DNA of 64,000 nt from Agrobacterium sp. a22-2 (GCF_012276985.1 NZ_JAAXMM010000011.1:124001-188000); one strand, 5' to 3'. Counted from the stretch's first letter, positions 8,352 to 18,265 are shown. Notes: a model not told the origin generated them from the letters alone. A program made the numbers and translations.

Positions 8352-9326
8352 ATGGGCAAACAGACCCGCGTCGCAATCACGCTTGGCGATCCGGCAGGCG
8401 TCGGACCGGAAGTGATCTGCAAGGCGCTTGCGTCCTTGCCGAGCGACGATCTCGCCAATTTCGTGGTTGTCGGCAATCTCGAGGCGCTCGAGCGCGCCCG
8501 GACGGCGACGTCGACCGACCTGCGTTTCGTCACCGTGGCCGAACCGGGCGCTGTCCTGGTCGAAGAAGTGGCGCTGGATGCGCCGCTGCCGGAGATCGGC
8601 AAGGTGAGTGCTGTCGCGGGCGAGGCCTCCGTACGCTATATCCGCCGTGCCGTCGAGATGGCGATGGGCGGACAGGCGGATTGCATCGTCACAGCGCCGA
8701 TCAACAAGGAAGCCATGAACCTTGCCGGCCATCATTTCGACGGTCATACCGGGCTGCTGGCGCATTTGACCGGCTCAAAGAGTTCCTTCATGCTGCTGGC
8801 ATCGGAGCGGCTGAACACCATTCATGTCTCCACCCATGTGTCGCTGCGCGGCGCCATCGAGCGGGCGACGACCGAGCGGGTGCTGGCGACGATCGAGGCC
8901 GGGCACAAGCATTTCATGCGTCTCGGCCGCAAGCCGCGCATCGCCGTTGCGGGCCTCAATCCCCATTGCGGCGAGAACGGCCTGTTCGGCGATGAGGATA
9001 CGACATTCCTGGCGCCGGCCGTGGAGATCGCACGGGAGAAGGGCATCGACGTGGTCGGACCGATCTCGGCCGATACCGTTTTTGCCCGCGCCTATAACGG
9101 GGCCTTCGATCTGGTGATCGCGCAATATCATGACCAGGGCCATATCCCGATCAAGCTGGTGGCGTTCGAGACCGCGGTCAACGTGTCGCTTGGCCTGCCG
9201 ATCGATCGCGTCTCGGTCGATCACGGTACGGCTTTCGACATTGCCGGCACCGGCAAGGCCAATCACGTCAACATGCTGTCGGCGATCGATTATGCGCGAC
9301 TGGTGGCCGGCGCTCCGCGCCTCTGA
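8352..9326 (+). CDS. PdxA-family 4-phospho-hydroxyacid dehydrogenase (PdxA2-like)
   Basis: 324-residue NAD-dependent, metal-requiring oxidative decarboxylase related to 4-hydroxythreonine-4-phosphate dehydrogenase. Start ATG 8352 with GGGAGGAC 5 nt upstream. Seen: N-terminal TLGDPAGVGPE, APINKEAM near residue 115, GHTGLLAHLTG near 135, metal histidine region, GLNPHCGENGLFG near 200, and IAQYHDQGHIPIK near 260 with the conserved Asp-Gln. Known PdxA paralogues in catabolic clusters oxidise D-threonate- or D-erythronate-4-phosphate; those need a DUF1537 kinase, which is not in this window. Location beside an Fe-ADH and aldolase, rather than pyridoxine genes, points to a catabolic role. The stop codon directly abuts the opposite-strand pbpC stop. 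Confidence 0.9.
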   Translation: MGKQTRVAITLGDPAGVGPEVICKALASLPSDDLANFVVVGNLEALERARTATSTDLRFVTVAEPGAVLVEEVALDAPLPEIGKVSAVAGEASVRYIRRAVEMAMGGQADCIVTAPINKEAMNLAGHHFDGHTGLLAHLTGSKSSFMLLASERLNTIHVSTHVSLRGAIERATTERVLATIEAGHKHFMRLGRKPRIAVAGLNPHCGENGLFGDEDTTFLAPAVEIAREKGIDVVGPISADTVFARAYNGAFDLVIAQYHDQGHIPIKLVAFETAVNVSLGLPIDRVSVDHGTAFDIAGTGKANHVNMLSAIDYARLVAGAPRL

Positions 9327-11411
9327 TTATTGCACGAAGATTCCGACGCTGGCCGCCCGTCCGACAGCGTCGATGACGGTCAGGGTCGAATAGCCCGCAC
9401 CTTCCGGCGTCCATTGGCTGGTCCGGGTGCGGGTCGAGCCCTCGAGCGGCTTGCCGTTGGCAAGCCAGCGGAACGGCGCCCGGCCGGCCTGGAGCTTCAG
9501 CACCAGCGGCAACGGCGAACCATCGGGGCTGAGGCCCAGTTCCACATGGGCGCCTTCCGGCGGATAGACGATCTGCGGCGGCTTCTCGCGGGTCGAGGCA
9601 CTGAGCAGGCCGTTCGGATCGATCGAGAAGCGGCGCTGGCTGATCGGCAGCTCGGCAAGGGCGATACGCGACGCGCCGGGCGGTGCGGGTGGCAACGGGG
9701 TTCCGGCAACGCCCGATCTCGAAAAGGCCTCAAACAGGATGGGTGCGGCGGTGGCATAGCCGGTCAGGCCGGGGATGGCGGCATTGTCCGGCCGGCCGAC
9801 CCAGACGCCCAGCACATAACGTCCATCGAAACCGACCGACCAGGCATCGCGGTAGCCGTAGCTGGTGCCGGTCTTGTAGGCGATGCCCATTGGCCGGCTG
9901 CCGAGCGGCGGCGTGACGCCGGCCAGCGCGTCGGCCACCGTCCAGACGGCAACGGGCTCGATCAAAGGCGGGCCGTCGATCGGGGCGGGCGTGTCGCGCA
10001 CGCCATCGCCGAGCCGCACCGGCCTGCCGCGATTGGCGAGCGCCGCATAGCCCTGAACCAGATCCTTCAGCGTCATGCCGACGCCGCCGAGCGCAATGGC
10101 CAGGCCCGGCGCCTCGTTCTTCGGCAATTGCATCGCCACCTCGGCACGGCGCAGCCGCACGATCAGTTTTGTCGGGCCAACGGCGTCGAGCAGCCGCACG
10201 GCCGGCACGTTCAGCGACAGTTGCAGGGCCTGGCGAACACTGACATCGCCCTGATAGGTCATGTCGAAATTCTTCGGCCGATAACCGAAGAAATCGGCCG
10301 GCCGATCCTCGATGATGGTTTCCTGTGACACCATGCCTTCCTCGAAGGCGAGACCGTAGATGAACGGTTTCAGCGTCGAGCCCGGCGAGCGGTTGATGCG
10401 GGTCATGTCGATCCAGCCAGACCGGGCGGCATCGAAATAGTCGGCCGAGCCGACTTCGGCGATGATCTCGCCGGTTGTCGCGTCGGCCATCACCATGGCC
10501 AGCGACACTTTCGGATCCAGCTTTTCGGCGGCCCGGCGGGCGACCGTCTCCAACTCCTGCTGCACGCTCCGGCGCAATGTCGAGCGATGCACGGTCGCCG
10601 CTTTGTCCATACGCCGGGCTGCTTCGGCCAGATGGGCGGCCAGGGCGGGCAATTGCAGGCGACGCGAAGGGATGTCCGTCCGTTCGGCGCGGGCAATCTC
10701 GCTTTCCTCCATCAGGCCGACGGAGCGCATGCGCTCCAGAACGCGGCTGCGGGCAAGCGTGGCATTTTGCGGGTGGCGGTCCGGCCGGCGCAGTTCTGGC
10801 AGTTGCGGCAGCGCCACCAGCAGGGCCGCCTCGGCGACCGACAGCCGGCGCGGCTCCTTGCCGAAATAGGCAAGGCTCGCCGCCCGCACACCCTCCAGAT
10901 TGCCGCCATAAGGCGCGTGGGTCAGGTAAAGGTCGAGGATCTCCGCCTTGCTCAGGCGCCGCTCGATCTGGATGGCGCGGGCGATCTGGATGAATTTCGT
11001 CAAGAACGAACGCTCGCGGCCGGGTTCGATCAGCCGCGCCACCTGCATGGTGAGCGTCGAGGCACCCGAGACGATCCGGCCATTGCCAAGCAATTGCCAC
11101 GCGGCGCGGCCGAGCGCCAGCAGGTCGACGCCGGCATGGCTTTCAAAGCGGCGGTCCTCGTAGGCGACCAGCATGGCGAGGAATTGCGGATCGACATCGG
11201 CGGCAACCGTTTTCAGCCGCCAGCGCCCGTCGGGCATGGCAAAGGCCCGCAGCAATTGCCCGTCGGCGTCCAGAACCTCGGTCGAGACCGTGCCGGCACC
11301 ATCGAGCGGCGGCGGAAAGGCCCGATCGGCGGCCTCAAGTGCAAAGAGGCCGCCGACTGTCAGGGCGAGGGCAGCGGCGATACCGCTGCCGATCTTCAAC
11401 CAGGTCCGCAT
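9327..11411 (-). CDS. pbpC: Penicillin-binding protein 1C (bifunctional peptidoglycan glycosyltransferase/transpeptidase)
   Basis: 694-residue inner-membrane protein facing the periplasm. Order of domains: N-terminal membrane anchor (residues ~5-25), GT51 glycosyltransferase with YEDRRFESHAGVD (catalytic Glu85) and GASTLTMQVAR (116-126), IERRLSKAEILDLYL (149-163), then transpeptidase with SxxK at S345-K348 (GSTLK), SLN at 399-401 and KTG at 513-515, and a C-terminal PBP1C-type beta domain from about 600 with GAHVELGLSPDG. All catalytic motifs are intact. Its start overlaps the stop of the alpha-2-macroglobulin gene by one base (TGATG), so the two are co-translated, which is the familiar bacterial pbpC/A2M pairing. 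Confidence 0.96.
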   Translation of the reverse strand: MRTWLKIGSGIAAALALTVGGLFALEAADRAFPPPLDGAGTVSTEVLDADGQLLRAFAMPDGRWRLKTVAADVDPQFLAMLVAYEDRRFESHAGVDLLALGRAAWQLLGNGRIVSGASTLTMQVARLIEPGRERSFLTKFIQIARAIQIERRLSKAEILDLYLTHAPYGGNLEGVRAASLAYFGKEPRRLSVAEAALLVALPQLPELRRPDRHPQNATLARSRVLERMRSVGLMEESEIARAERTDIPSRRLQLPALAAHLAEAARRMDKAATVHRSTLRRSVQQELETVARRAAEKLDPKVSLAMVMADATTGEIIAEVGSADYFDAARSGWIDMTRINRSPGSTLKPFIYGLAFEEGMVSQETIIEDRPADFFGYRPKNFDMTYQGDVSVRQALQLSLNVPAVRLLDAVGPTKLIVRLRRAEVAMQLPKNEAPGLAIALGGVGMTLKDLVQGYAALANRGRPVRLGDGVRDTPAPIDGPPLIEPVAVWTVADALAGVTPPLGSRPMGIAYKTGTSYGYRDAWSVGFDGRYVLGVWVGRPDNAAIPGLTGYATAAPILFEAFSRSGVAGTPLPPAPPGASRIALAELPISQRRFSIDPNGLLSASTREKPPQIVYPPEGAHVELGLSPDGSPLPLVLKLQAGRAPFRWLANGKPLEGSTRTRTSQWTPEGAGYSTLTVIDAVGRAASVGIFVQ

Positions 11412-14400
11412 CAGTCGGCCGCCTGAACCTCCATGCGGCCCGTTGCCGAGCGCGCATAGAATTGCGGGCGATACATGTCCTCGACATGGGCGGCGGGGTG
11501 ATCGTAAGCGCCGGGTGTCACAGCGCGCACCACATAGGCCAGCGTGATCTCGCTATTGTCATCGGCCGGTCGGTCGATGGCGGCGACGAAACGGTCGTTG
11601 CGGAATTCCAGATGGGCGGTCTCGGTTTCGCCGATCCAGTCGAAATTGGTCAGCTGGGCGCTGTCGACGAGGCTCGGATTATCAATCTCGAATCCGGCCG
11701 GCAACAGGTCGGTGATCAGCAATTGCTGCGACCAGTCGGCGGTCTCCGTCACCTGGATGACCACGACATAGCGTTCGTTCTGTGTCGCTTCGCTGACATT
11801 CGCCTCCTCGCCGTCCATCGTGTAATAGGTCCGGACGATATCGAAGCCGTTGCCGCCAGCCGGTAGCGGCATGGCGGGGGCCGCGACCGTGGTCACCGCC
11901 GCCGACACCGGATCCGGGCCGCGATTGGTCAGAACGACCGGATTGGCCAACAGGCTTTCCCCTGTCATGCGGGCGCTGTAGCTGCCGGTGTAGTCGGCGC
12001 CGTTGACGTCGAGCTTGATGCCGTCGTCACCCTTTTCCAGGGCACGGGCGGCCAGCAGCGCCCAGGTCTGTTCCTGGGTGCTGGTATAGTCCTTCTGCTG
12101 CCATTCCTTCGCGACGATTTTTGTCAGCATCGGCACGATGGGCGGAACGGGACGGCTTTCGGCGGCCAGTGCCAGCACGGCGGCACCGTCGCGCAACGAC
12201 GAGCCGTAATCCGTGCGTGAGAAGCTGACGGGTGTCAGGACGGCCTGTTCCGACATCTGGGCGGCTTCCAGGAAGACCGTCTTGGAGCGCTGGGCATCGC
12301 CATAGAGCGACAGGGCGGCGGCGAGATGCGCTTTTGCCAACGGTGACGGGAAGTCGTTCAGCATCGTATCCGCATAGTAGCGCAGATCGCTGATGGCGGC
12401 TTTCTTGTTGCGGGCCAGGACATAGAGACCATAGGCGATCTCGTTGCCGCGATCCCTCACATTGGTGTCGTAGCCGACCTGGTTCTGCAGGTTGTCCAGG
12501 GTCTGGATCATCGCCTGATCCGGCACGAGATAGCCCTGCTCGCGGGCCCTGGTCAGGAAGTCGCCAATGTAAGCGTCCAGCCACATATTGCCGTAGCCCG
12601 GGCCCCAGAGGCCGAAGCTGCCGCTGGACGACTGGAAGGACAGGACGCGGTAGATCGCATCCTGCACGCGCTTCTTGACCTCATCGCGCTCCGGCAGGCC
12701 GGAGACGGCCGAGAGTTCGCTGAAATAGAGCAACGGCAGCGCCTTGCTGGTGGTCTGTTCGGCGCAGCCATAGGGGTAGCGGTCCAGGCTCATCAGCAGG
12801 GCCGGGATGTCGAAGCCGTCGGCACGGGTGACGTTGAGGCTGACGGCGGCATCCTGCAACAGGCTGTCGGCCAGCAGTTCGCCGTCCACCGTCAGGCTGC
12901 TGCCGCTAGCAAGGTCGAGAACGCGGCGCTGGGTGACCGGCAGCGATGCCGGCCGGACGGGGATGTCGAGCCCCTGTTCCAGCGACATGTCCGCCTTGTC
13001 CGACAGGGTAACGGAGATCGTACCGGCGCCGGCTTCGACGGCCGTCAGCGGCAGGGTCAGGGCCAGCGTCTTGCCTTGGGTGAGCGCCACCGTCTGGGCG
13101 GCGGCCTCTTCCGCCACATTCACCATGGAATTGCTGGTGACCAGCAATTCGTAGTCGCCAGACGGCGCGTCCGTCGCGGCGAGTTCCAGGCGCAATTGCG
13201 AGGTGTCGCCGGGAGCGAGGAATTTCGGCAGGCTGGCGGTGACGACAACCGGATCGCGGATGATGACGTCCGTGACCGCATGGCCGACGCCGGTCTTCGA
13301 CCAGGCAACCGCCATGATGCGCGCCGTGCCGTTGAACTGCGGAATGTCGAAGCTGACCTCCGCCTTGCCATCGGCGTCGAGCTTGACCGGGCCGGAGAAG
13401 AAGGCGACGAGCTTTTCCTTCGGCGGATTGCCCTGCAGGGGCATTTCCGATCCGTCGCCGCCGGTGCGCAGCCGGCCGGTCGCGCCGAGCGAACCGTCGA
13501 TCAGGCGACCATAGAGATCGCGCATTTCGAGACCCAGCCGGCGCTGGCCGAAATACCAGCCATCCGGATCGGGCGCCTCGTAACGCGTCAGGTTGAGAAT
13601 GCCGACATCGACGGCGGCCAGCGTCACATAGGCCTCATCGCCGACACCGGCACCGCTCACCGAGATCGGAATGGTCAGCGGCTGGCGCGGCAGGGTCTTT
13701 TCCGGCGGCGTCAGAGTGACAGCCAGTTTGTTGTCGCCCGGATCGACCGTCAGCCAGGTGATGCCGATGGCGCGCATCGGCATGCGGCTTTCGGCGGCTT
13801 CGCCGGGACGATAAAGCGTCGCGGTGACATAGGCGCCCGCACCCCAATCGGCGGTGATCGGCAGATCGACCTCGCCACCCTCGGCGGCAATGGTCGCGGT
13901 CTTTGTTGTGACCAGATCCTCGGTGCCGACGGTCAGCAGAAGTTCGCCGGAAAAGCGCGGCGAGACCTTCAGCTTCGCCGTTTCGCCGATCGCATAGCTC
14001 TCCTTGTCGAGGGCGATTTCGAGCGCGTCAGGTGTCTCGGTCGATGTCGCCTCGACATACCAGCCTGCATCGAACTCGACGCTGCTGGTCGGTCCGTTGA
14101 CCTCGGCGGTGTCGACTTCCAGCCGGTAGCGGCCCCAGGTGACGGGAACCGATATCTCGCCACCGTCCTGCGTCAGATCAAGCGTGCCATCGGCCACCTG
14201 CTTGGTGGAGATGATCGGCTCATAGCGCCAGGACGTGCCTTCGCGATACCATTGGTAATTGCGCTCCAGGCTGACGAGCTTCCAGCCAAGGCCCGACATG
14301 GGTTGTTTTTGGCCCTGCGGATCGACGGCGATGACATGGAATTTGCCGACGGAGTTTTCGGCGAGATCGCCGGTGAATTCCGGCTTGATGCCGATCATCG

Positions 14401-16870
14401 GCGTTTCGGAGCGGATCGGCAGGGTCAGCTTGCGCTCGACGGCACGGCCGCCGCCCTCGCGCATGCGGATCACCACCTCAGCGTCCAGCATCTGCGTTGT
14501 CGAGGGTACCTCGTCGACGAGAATGTCGACGGTCGCCTTGCCGTCATCGTCGAGCGGCAGCAGGCCGTCCAGCGCGATGCGCGTGTCGTCGACGGCTTCC
14601 TCATCGGCGAGGCCGAACTGGTAGCGCTCGAAATCGGCGCTAGTGCGGGTCGGCTTGATGTTCATTTCGCCTTCGATCGAAAGACCCGCGGCCGGCGCAC
14701 CATAGAGATAGCGCCCGTCGACACTGACCTGCAGCGATGCGCCGATTTCGGCATGGGTGGCGTCGCTTTTCAGGTCGAATTCGATCCGGTCGGGGGCGAA
14801 ATCATCGACCAGAAACTGCTTCTCGCCGATCGCCGCCTTCTTCGGATCGGTATAGATCGCCATGGTCCAGGTGCCGCGCATGGCATTGGCCAGCAGCGGC
14901 AGATCCAGCGCATGGCCGCCCAGCGCCTCGCCATTGCTGACCACTCGGCGATATTCGACGCCATCCGGACGGTTGAAGATGAAGGTCAGCGGCAGGGTCT
15001 CGATCGCCTTGGCCTCGATGTCGCGGGCCATCGCTGCGGCATGCACGGTTTCGCCGGGGCGGTAGATGCCGCGCTCGGTCCAGGCCAGAATATCGATGGC
15101 GCCGGGGGCGGGGCGGCCGGTGACGCCTCGGTCGGAGAGATCGAAGCCGGCGCGGGTCATGTCGAGGAAGACATAGTCCTCGTCGCCATTCTTGGCGGTG
15201 ATGACGGCCGGGGCCAGCGCCGCGCTGGCGCGCATCAGGCCGGCGGTAAAGCTCGCCCGTCCATCGGCATCGGTGGTGGCGGTGCCCAGTACCTCGTTGT
15301 TCTTGGCGAGCAATTGCAGTTCGACGCCGGACAGCAGCTTGGCGGTGGCGAGCGACCGGGCAAAGACATTCAGGCCATCGGTGCCGGCATAGGTCGACAG
15401 GCCGATATCCGAGACGACGAACCATTGCGTGGCGCGCGGGTTCCAGTCGTCATTGGTGGTGTTCGACACCGCTGCCGTCAGCACATAGACGCCGGGGCGG
15501 CGCTTCGGCAGAGCTTCATCGACCGGGAAGCTGGTGACGACATCCTTGTTGAGATCGGTGGCGATATCGATCGAACCTTGCCAGATCAGTTCGCCGGATT
15601 CGGCTTCGATGCGGTCGGCGCTGTAGCCGTCCAGTTGCGTCAGGAATTGCGAGGAGGTCAGCAGCGGCGCGATATTGCGGTCGCCGATGCGGTAGAGCTT
15701 CAGGTCGGCGCTTGCGGCGTTGACCGAAACCAGCGGAATGCCGCGACGGGCCGTGGACGGCAGCACGAAGCTGTCCCCGGTAAAGCGCACCGTGGCGGAG
15801 CGATCCTTGACATAGATGTCGAGGTTGACTTGCTCCAGCAGGTTTTCCTCGACGGAGGACGGCAGGCCGGCGCGCAACGACAGCTTGTAGCGCTCGCCAT
15901 GCGCCAGACCCTCGACGCAGATCTGATTGTCCTTGGCTTCAACGGCTTTCGGGGCCGCGCCGTTCAACAGGACAAAAGGAGTGTAGTCCACGCCGCTCTT
16001 GACCAGCGGGTCGGAGAACTGAACGCAGGCGCGCGGTGTGACGCCGTCGGAATCGATGGTATTTTCGACGACGCGGAAGCCACGACGCGAGCGCAGGTCG
16101 TCATAGGCCACTTTCACGGATTTGGTGGCAACAAGGGCGAGGCTCGCTTTATAGGCGCTGAGGGCAGGGCGGTAATTCTCACCGTTTTCGAACGCCTTGG
16201 CCATCACGGCCAGCGCGTCGGCGCGGGACTGCTTGGTGCGGCTGAGCTCGTAACCGTTGATGGCGGCGAGAAGTCCATCGGATGCGACGGCGCTGTTGCC
16301 GGTCACGGTATTGGCGGCGCGGGCGACCTTGATCCAGAGCGCCTGGTCGTCCGGTTCGATGGAGAGCGCCGCCTTGAAGGTGACGAAGGCGGCATCGACA
16401 TTGCCGACGGCCAATTCGGAATAGGCCTGGGCGACCAGACCTTCGAGGCCGATTGCCTCCTGCTCTTCGGTGATGGTCAGATTGGCCTTGGCTTCGCGCG
16501 CCTGCTGGCGCAGGTCGTCGGACACGAAGTCGAGCCGGGCCGGCGCGCCGATATCGGGCTTGGTCGTGGTTTCGACGATCTTGCCGGCGATGGCGCCCGC
16601 AAAGGTGTTGAGCTGGCTGAAATCCGATTTCAGGAAGCACCATTTCACCTTGGGATTATAGGTGAAGGCCTTGCAGGACTTGTCGCCGATACAACTCTTT
16701 TCGCATTGTTCCAGCGAGACATTCTGCTCGGTGCGCAGGTCGAAGCCGAAATAGTCGCCGTCCTGCGTGGTGACGATGCTGCGCTCCGTGTCGGCCGCCG
16801 TTGCCGGCGGCGCGAAGGCGATCATGATCGATGCGAGTGCGGAAAAAACGATAGACCTGCGCTTAGACAT
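11411..16870 (-). CDS. Large periplasmic alpha-2-macroglobulin family protein with N-terminal PAN/apple-like domain
   Basis: 1819-residue exported protease-trap protein. Start at ATG 16870 with GGGGAGA just upstream; the signal peptide MSKRRSIVFSALASIMIAFA ends in PATAA. No lipobox is seen, unlike E. coli YfhM, so it is probably soluble. Residues ~30-95 hold a cysteine-rich stretch (ISLEQ-like CEKSC, DKSCKAF, KWCFL) that resembles a PAN/apple domain. Then follow the macroglobulin domains; the bait and A2M core precede the thioester site GCAEQ with Cys1369 and Gln1372, so the covalent trap is intact. The C-terminus has the receptor-like domain. Paired with pbpC, it is believed to protect the periplasm against foreign proteases when the wall is breached. 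A TTGACA hexamer on the minus strand lies at 16936-16931. Confidence 0.95.
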   Translation of the reverse strand: MSKRRSIVFSALASIMIAFAPPATAADTERSIVTTQDGDYFGFDLRTEQNVSLEQCEKSCIGDKSCKAFTYNPKVKWCFLKSDFSQLNTFAGAIAGKIVETTTKPDIGAPARLDFVSDDLRQQAREAKANLTITEEQEAIGLEGLVAQAYSELAVGNVDAAFVTFKAALSIEPDDQALWIKVARAANTVTGNSAVASDGLLAAINGYELSRTKQSRADALAVMAKAFENGENYRPALSAYKASLALVATKSVKVAYDDLRSRRGFRVVENTIDSDGVTPRACVQFSDPLVKSGVDYTPFVLLNGAAPKAVEAKDNQICVEGLAHGERYKLSLRAGLPSSVEENLLEQVNLDIYVKDRSATVRFTGDSFVLPSTARRGIPLVSVNAASADLKLYRIGDRNIAPLLTSSQFLTQLDGYSADRIEAESGELIWQGSIDIATDLNKDVVTSFPVDEALPKRRPGVYVLTAAVSNTTNDDWNPRATQWFVVSDIGLSTYAGTDGLNVFARSLATAKLLSGVELQLLAKNNEVLGTATTDADGRASFTAGLMRASAALAPAVITAKNGDEDYVFLDMTRAGFDLSDRGVTGRPAPGAIDILAWTERGIYRPGETVHAAAMARDIEAKAIETLPLTFIFNRPDGVEYRRVVSNGEALGGHALDLPLLANAMRGTWTMAIYTDPKKAAIGEKQFLVDDFAPDRIEFDLKSDATHAEIGASLQVSVDGRYLYGAPAAGLSIEGEMNIKPTRTSADFERYQFGLADEEAVDDTRIALDGLLPLDDDGKATVDILVDEVPSTTQMLDAEVVIRMREGGGRAVERKLTLPIRSETPMIGIKPEFTGDLAENSVGKFHVIAVDPQGQKQPMSGLGWKLVSLERNYQWYREGTSWRYEPIISTKQVADGTLDLTQDGGEISVPVTWGRYRLEVDTAEVNGPTSSVEFDAGWYVEATSTETPDALEIALDKESYAIGETAKLKVSPRFSGELLLTVGTEDLVTTKTATIAAEGGEVDLPITADWGAGAYVTATLYRPGEAAESRMPMRAIGITWLTVDPGDNKLAVTLTPPEKTLPRQPLTIPISVSGAGVGDEAYVTLAAVDVGILNLTRYEAPDPDGWYFGQRRLGLEMRDLYGRLIDGSLGATGRLRTGGDGSEMPLQGNPPKEKLVAFFSGPVKLDADGKAEVSFDIPQFNGTARIMAVAWSKTGVGHAVTDVIIRDPVVVTASLPKFLAPGDTSQLRLELAATDAPSGDYELLVTSNSMVNVAEEAAAQTVALTQGKTLALTLPLTAVEAGAGTISVTLSDKADMSLEQGLDIPVRPASLPVTQRRVLDLASGSSLTVDGELLADSLLQDAAVSLNVTRADGFDIPALLMSLDRYPYGCAEQTTSKALPLLYFSELSAVSGLPERDEVKKRVQDAIYRVLSFQSSSGSFGLWGPGYGNMWLDAYIGDFLTRAREQGYLVPDQAMIQTLDNLQNQVGYDTNVRDRGNEIAYGLYVLARNKKAAISDLRYYADTMLNDFPSPLAKAHLAAALSLYGDAQRSKTVFLEAAQMSEQAVLTPVSFSRTDYGSSLRDGAAVLALAAESRPVPPIVPMLTKIVAKEWQQKDYTSTQEQTWALLAARALEKGDDGIKLDVNGADYTGSYSARMTGESLLANPVVLTNRGPDPVSAAVTTVAAPAMPLPAGGNGFDIVRTYYTMDGEEANVSEATQNERYVVVIQVTETADWSQQLLITDLLPAGFEIDNPSLVDSAQLTNFDWIGETETAHLEFRNDRFVAAIDRPADDNSEITLAYVVRAVTPGAYDHPAAHVEDMYRPQFYARSATGRMEVQAAD

Positions 16871-16963
16871 TGGTCTCCCCCAACGCTGTCCGTTTGTGCT
16901 GGGGCGCACTCTTCTGCGTTAGGGGCCGCTTGTCAACGTGGCGCGTTATGCTCCGCGCGGCCT

Positions 16964-18265
16964 TTATGGGGCGTTGTCGGCAATGGTGCGGACATTGACC
17001 TGGAGCGGTCGTCCGGCACCCCAGCCATTGAGGGCGGCACCGACGCCAAGAGCGACAAACAGCACGGCACTCATGGCGAAACTGCCGGTCCAGCTCTTGA
17101 TCAGCCCGACCAGCAGCGGGCCGATGGCGGCCAGCGAATAGCCGACGCATTGCGCCATGCCGGAGAGGTGGGCGGCGACATGCGGATTGCCGGAGCGCAG
17201 CACGATGGCCGTCATGGCGAGCGCGATCAAGCTGCCCTGGCCGATGCCCTGCAATACGGCCCAGACCCAGACGGTCGACAGCGGCGCGAAGAGCAGGCCA
17301 AGGAGAGCGATGACTGCGATACCGGCCATCGAAGCATTGACAAGGCTCTGGCTCTTGCCGCGCACGGCGATCTGCGGTGCGACGATGCAGGAGGCGGCCT
17401 GCACCATGACGGAAAGCGAGACGATGCCGCCGGCCGTCACACCGTCGAGGCCGCGTTCGCGCAGGATCGGTACCAGCCAGCCGAAGACGCAATAGGCCAG
17501 CGCCGATTGCAGGCCCATGAACAGCGTCACCTTCCAGGCGAGCGGATCGCGCCACAGGCCTTCGACGCGAAAACCGCCGCGTTTGGTTCTGGCGCCGGCG
17601 CTGAAGGTCTGCGGCAGCCAGATCAGGGCAACGGCAAGGGCGGGCAGGGCCCAGGCGGCCAGAGCTGCCGCATACGAGCCGCCAAGAGCAGCCTCGATCG
17701 GCAGGGTCAGGCCGGCCGCCCCTGCCGCACCCCCGCACAGTGCCATGGTGTAGAAGCCGGTCATCAAGGCGGCGCGATCGGCAAAATCCCGCTTGACCAG
17801 GCCCGGCAGCAGGACATTGCCAACCGCGATGCAGGCGCCGGCCAGCGCCGTGCCGAAAAACAGCAGCGGCACGGAGGACAGGCCGCGCAGGCTTGTGCCG
17901 AGCGCCAGGAGCAGCATGACTGCCAGAAGCGTGCGCTCCGACCCGATGCGGTTTGCCATACGCGGCGCCAATGGCGAAAACAGGCCGAGACAGACCACCG
18001 GCAGCGTGGTCAGCAGGCTGGCGCCGATGGACGACAATCCAAGTTCGGTGCGGATTTCGGGCAGCAAGGCTGAGGCGCTGGAAAAGACCGGACGCAGGTT
18101 GAAGGCGATCAGCACGAGGCTGAGGCCGAGAACGATCCGGCCGATCGGCCCCTGCGGCAGGATGGTCGGCTGGGGTGCCGGGTCTTCGGCGTCGATCAAC
18201 AGCTCGTCGGCGAGATCCATGGGGTGGATGGAGCCGGCTGTCGGTGGCGGGGATTGCAGGTTCAT
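16964..18265 (-). CDS. MFS transporter, CynX/NimT type
   Basis: 433-residue major-facilitator protein with about 12 membrane segments. It begins with a ~45-residue polar N-terminal arm, then LVLIAFNLRPVFSSASALLPEI, a hallmark of the CynX/NimT group (cyanate, 2-nitroimidazole, related exporters), and GLFSPLAPRMANRIGSERT at the loop between helices 2 and 3. The ATG at 18265 overlaps the stop of the upstream GntR regulator by 4 nt, so regulator and transporter form one transcript and the regulator probably controls this transporter. Substrate unknown. Followed after 93 nt by the A2M gene on the same strand, which probably has its own promoter. Confidence 0.9.
   Translation of the reverse strand: MNLQSPPPTAGSIHPMDLADELLIDAEDPAPQPTILPQGPIGRIVLGLSLVLIAFNLRPVFSSASALLPEIRTELGLSSIGASLLTTLPVVCLGLFSPLAPRMANRIGSERTLLAVMLLLALGTSLRGLSSVPLLFFGTALAGACIAVGNVLLPGLVKRDFADRAALMTGFYTMALCGGAAGAAGLTLPIEAALGGSYAAALAAWALPALAVALIWLPQTFSAGARTKRGGFRVEGLWRDPLAWKVTLFMGLQSALAYCVFGWLVPILRERGLDGVTAGGIVSLSVMVQAASCIVAPQIAVRGKSQSLVNASMAGIAVIALLGLLFAPLSTVWVWAVLQGIGQGSLIALAMTAIVLRSGNPHVAAHLSGMAQCVGYSLAAIGPLLVGLIKSWTGSFAMSAVLFVALGVGAALNGWGAGRPLQVNVRTIADNAP

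Noticed and set aside
8352..9326. Vitamin B6 biosynthetic PdxA
   Set aside because: In alphaproteobacteria the biosynthetic gene sits with other housekeeping genes such as ksgA or surA; here it follows an Fe-ADH in a catabolic cluster, so a paralogue is more likely.
13076..18073. Very long open frame (1665 codons) on the plus strand, antisense to the A2M gene
   Set aside because: It is the reverse-complement shadow of a GC-rich gene; the product is full of low-complexity Gly/Arg/Asp/Gln runs, has no domain motifs and runs across three real genes of the other strand.
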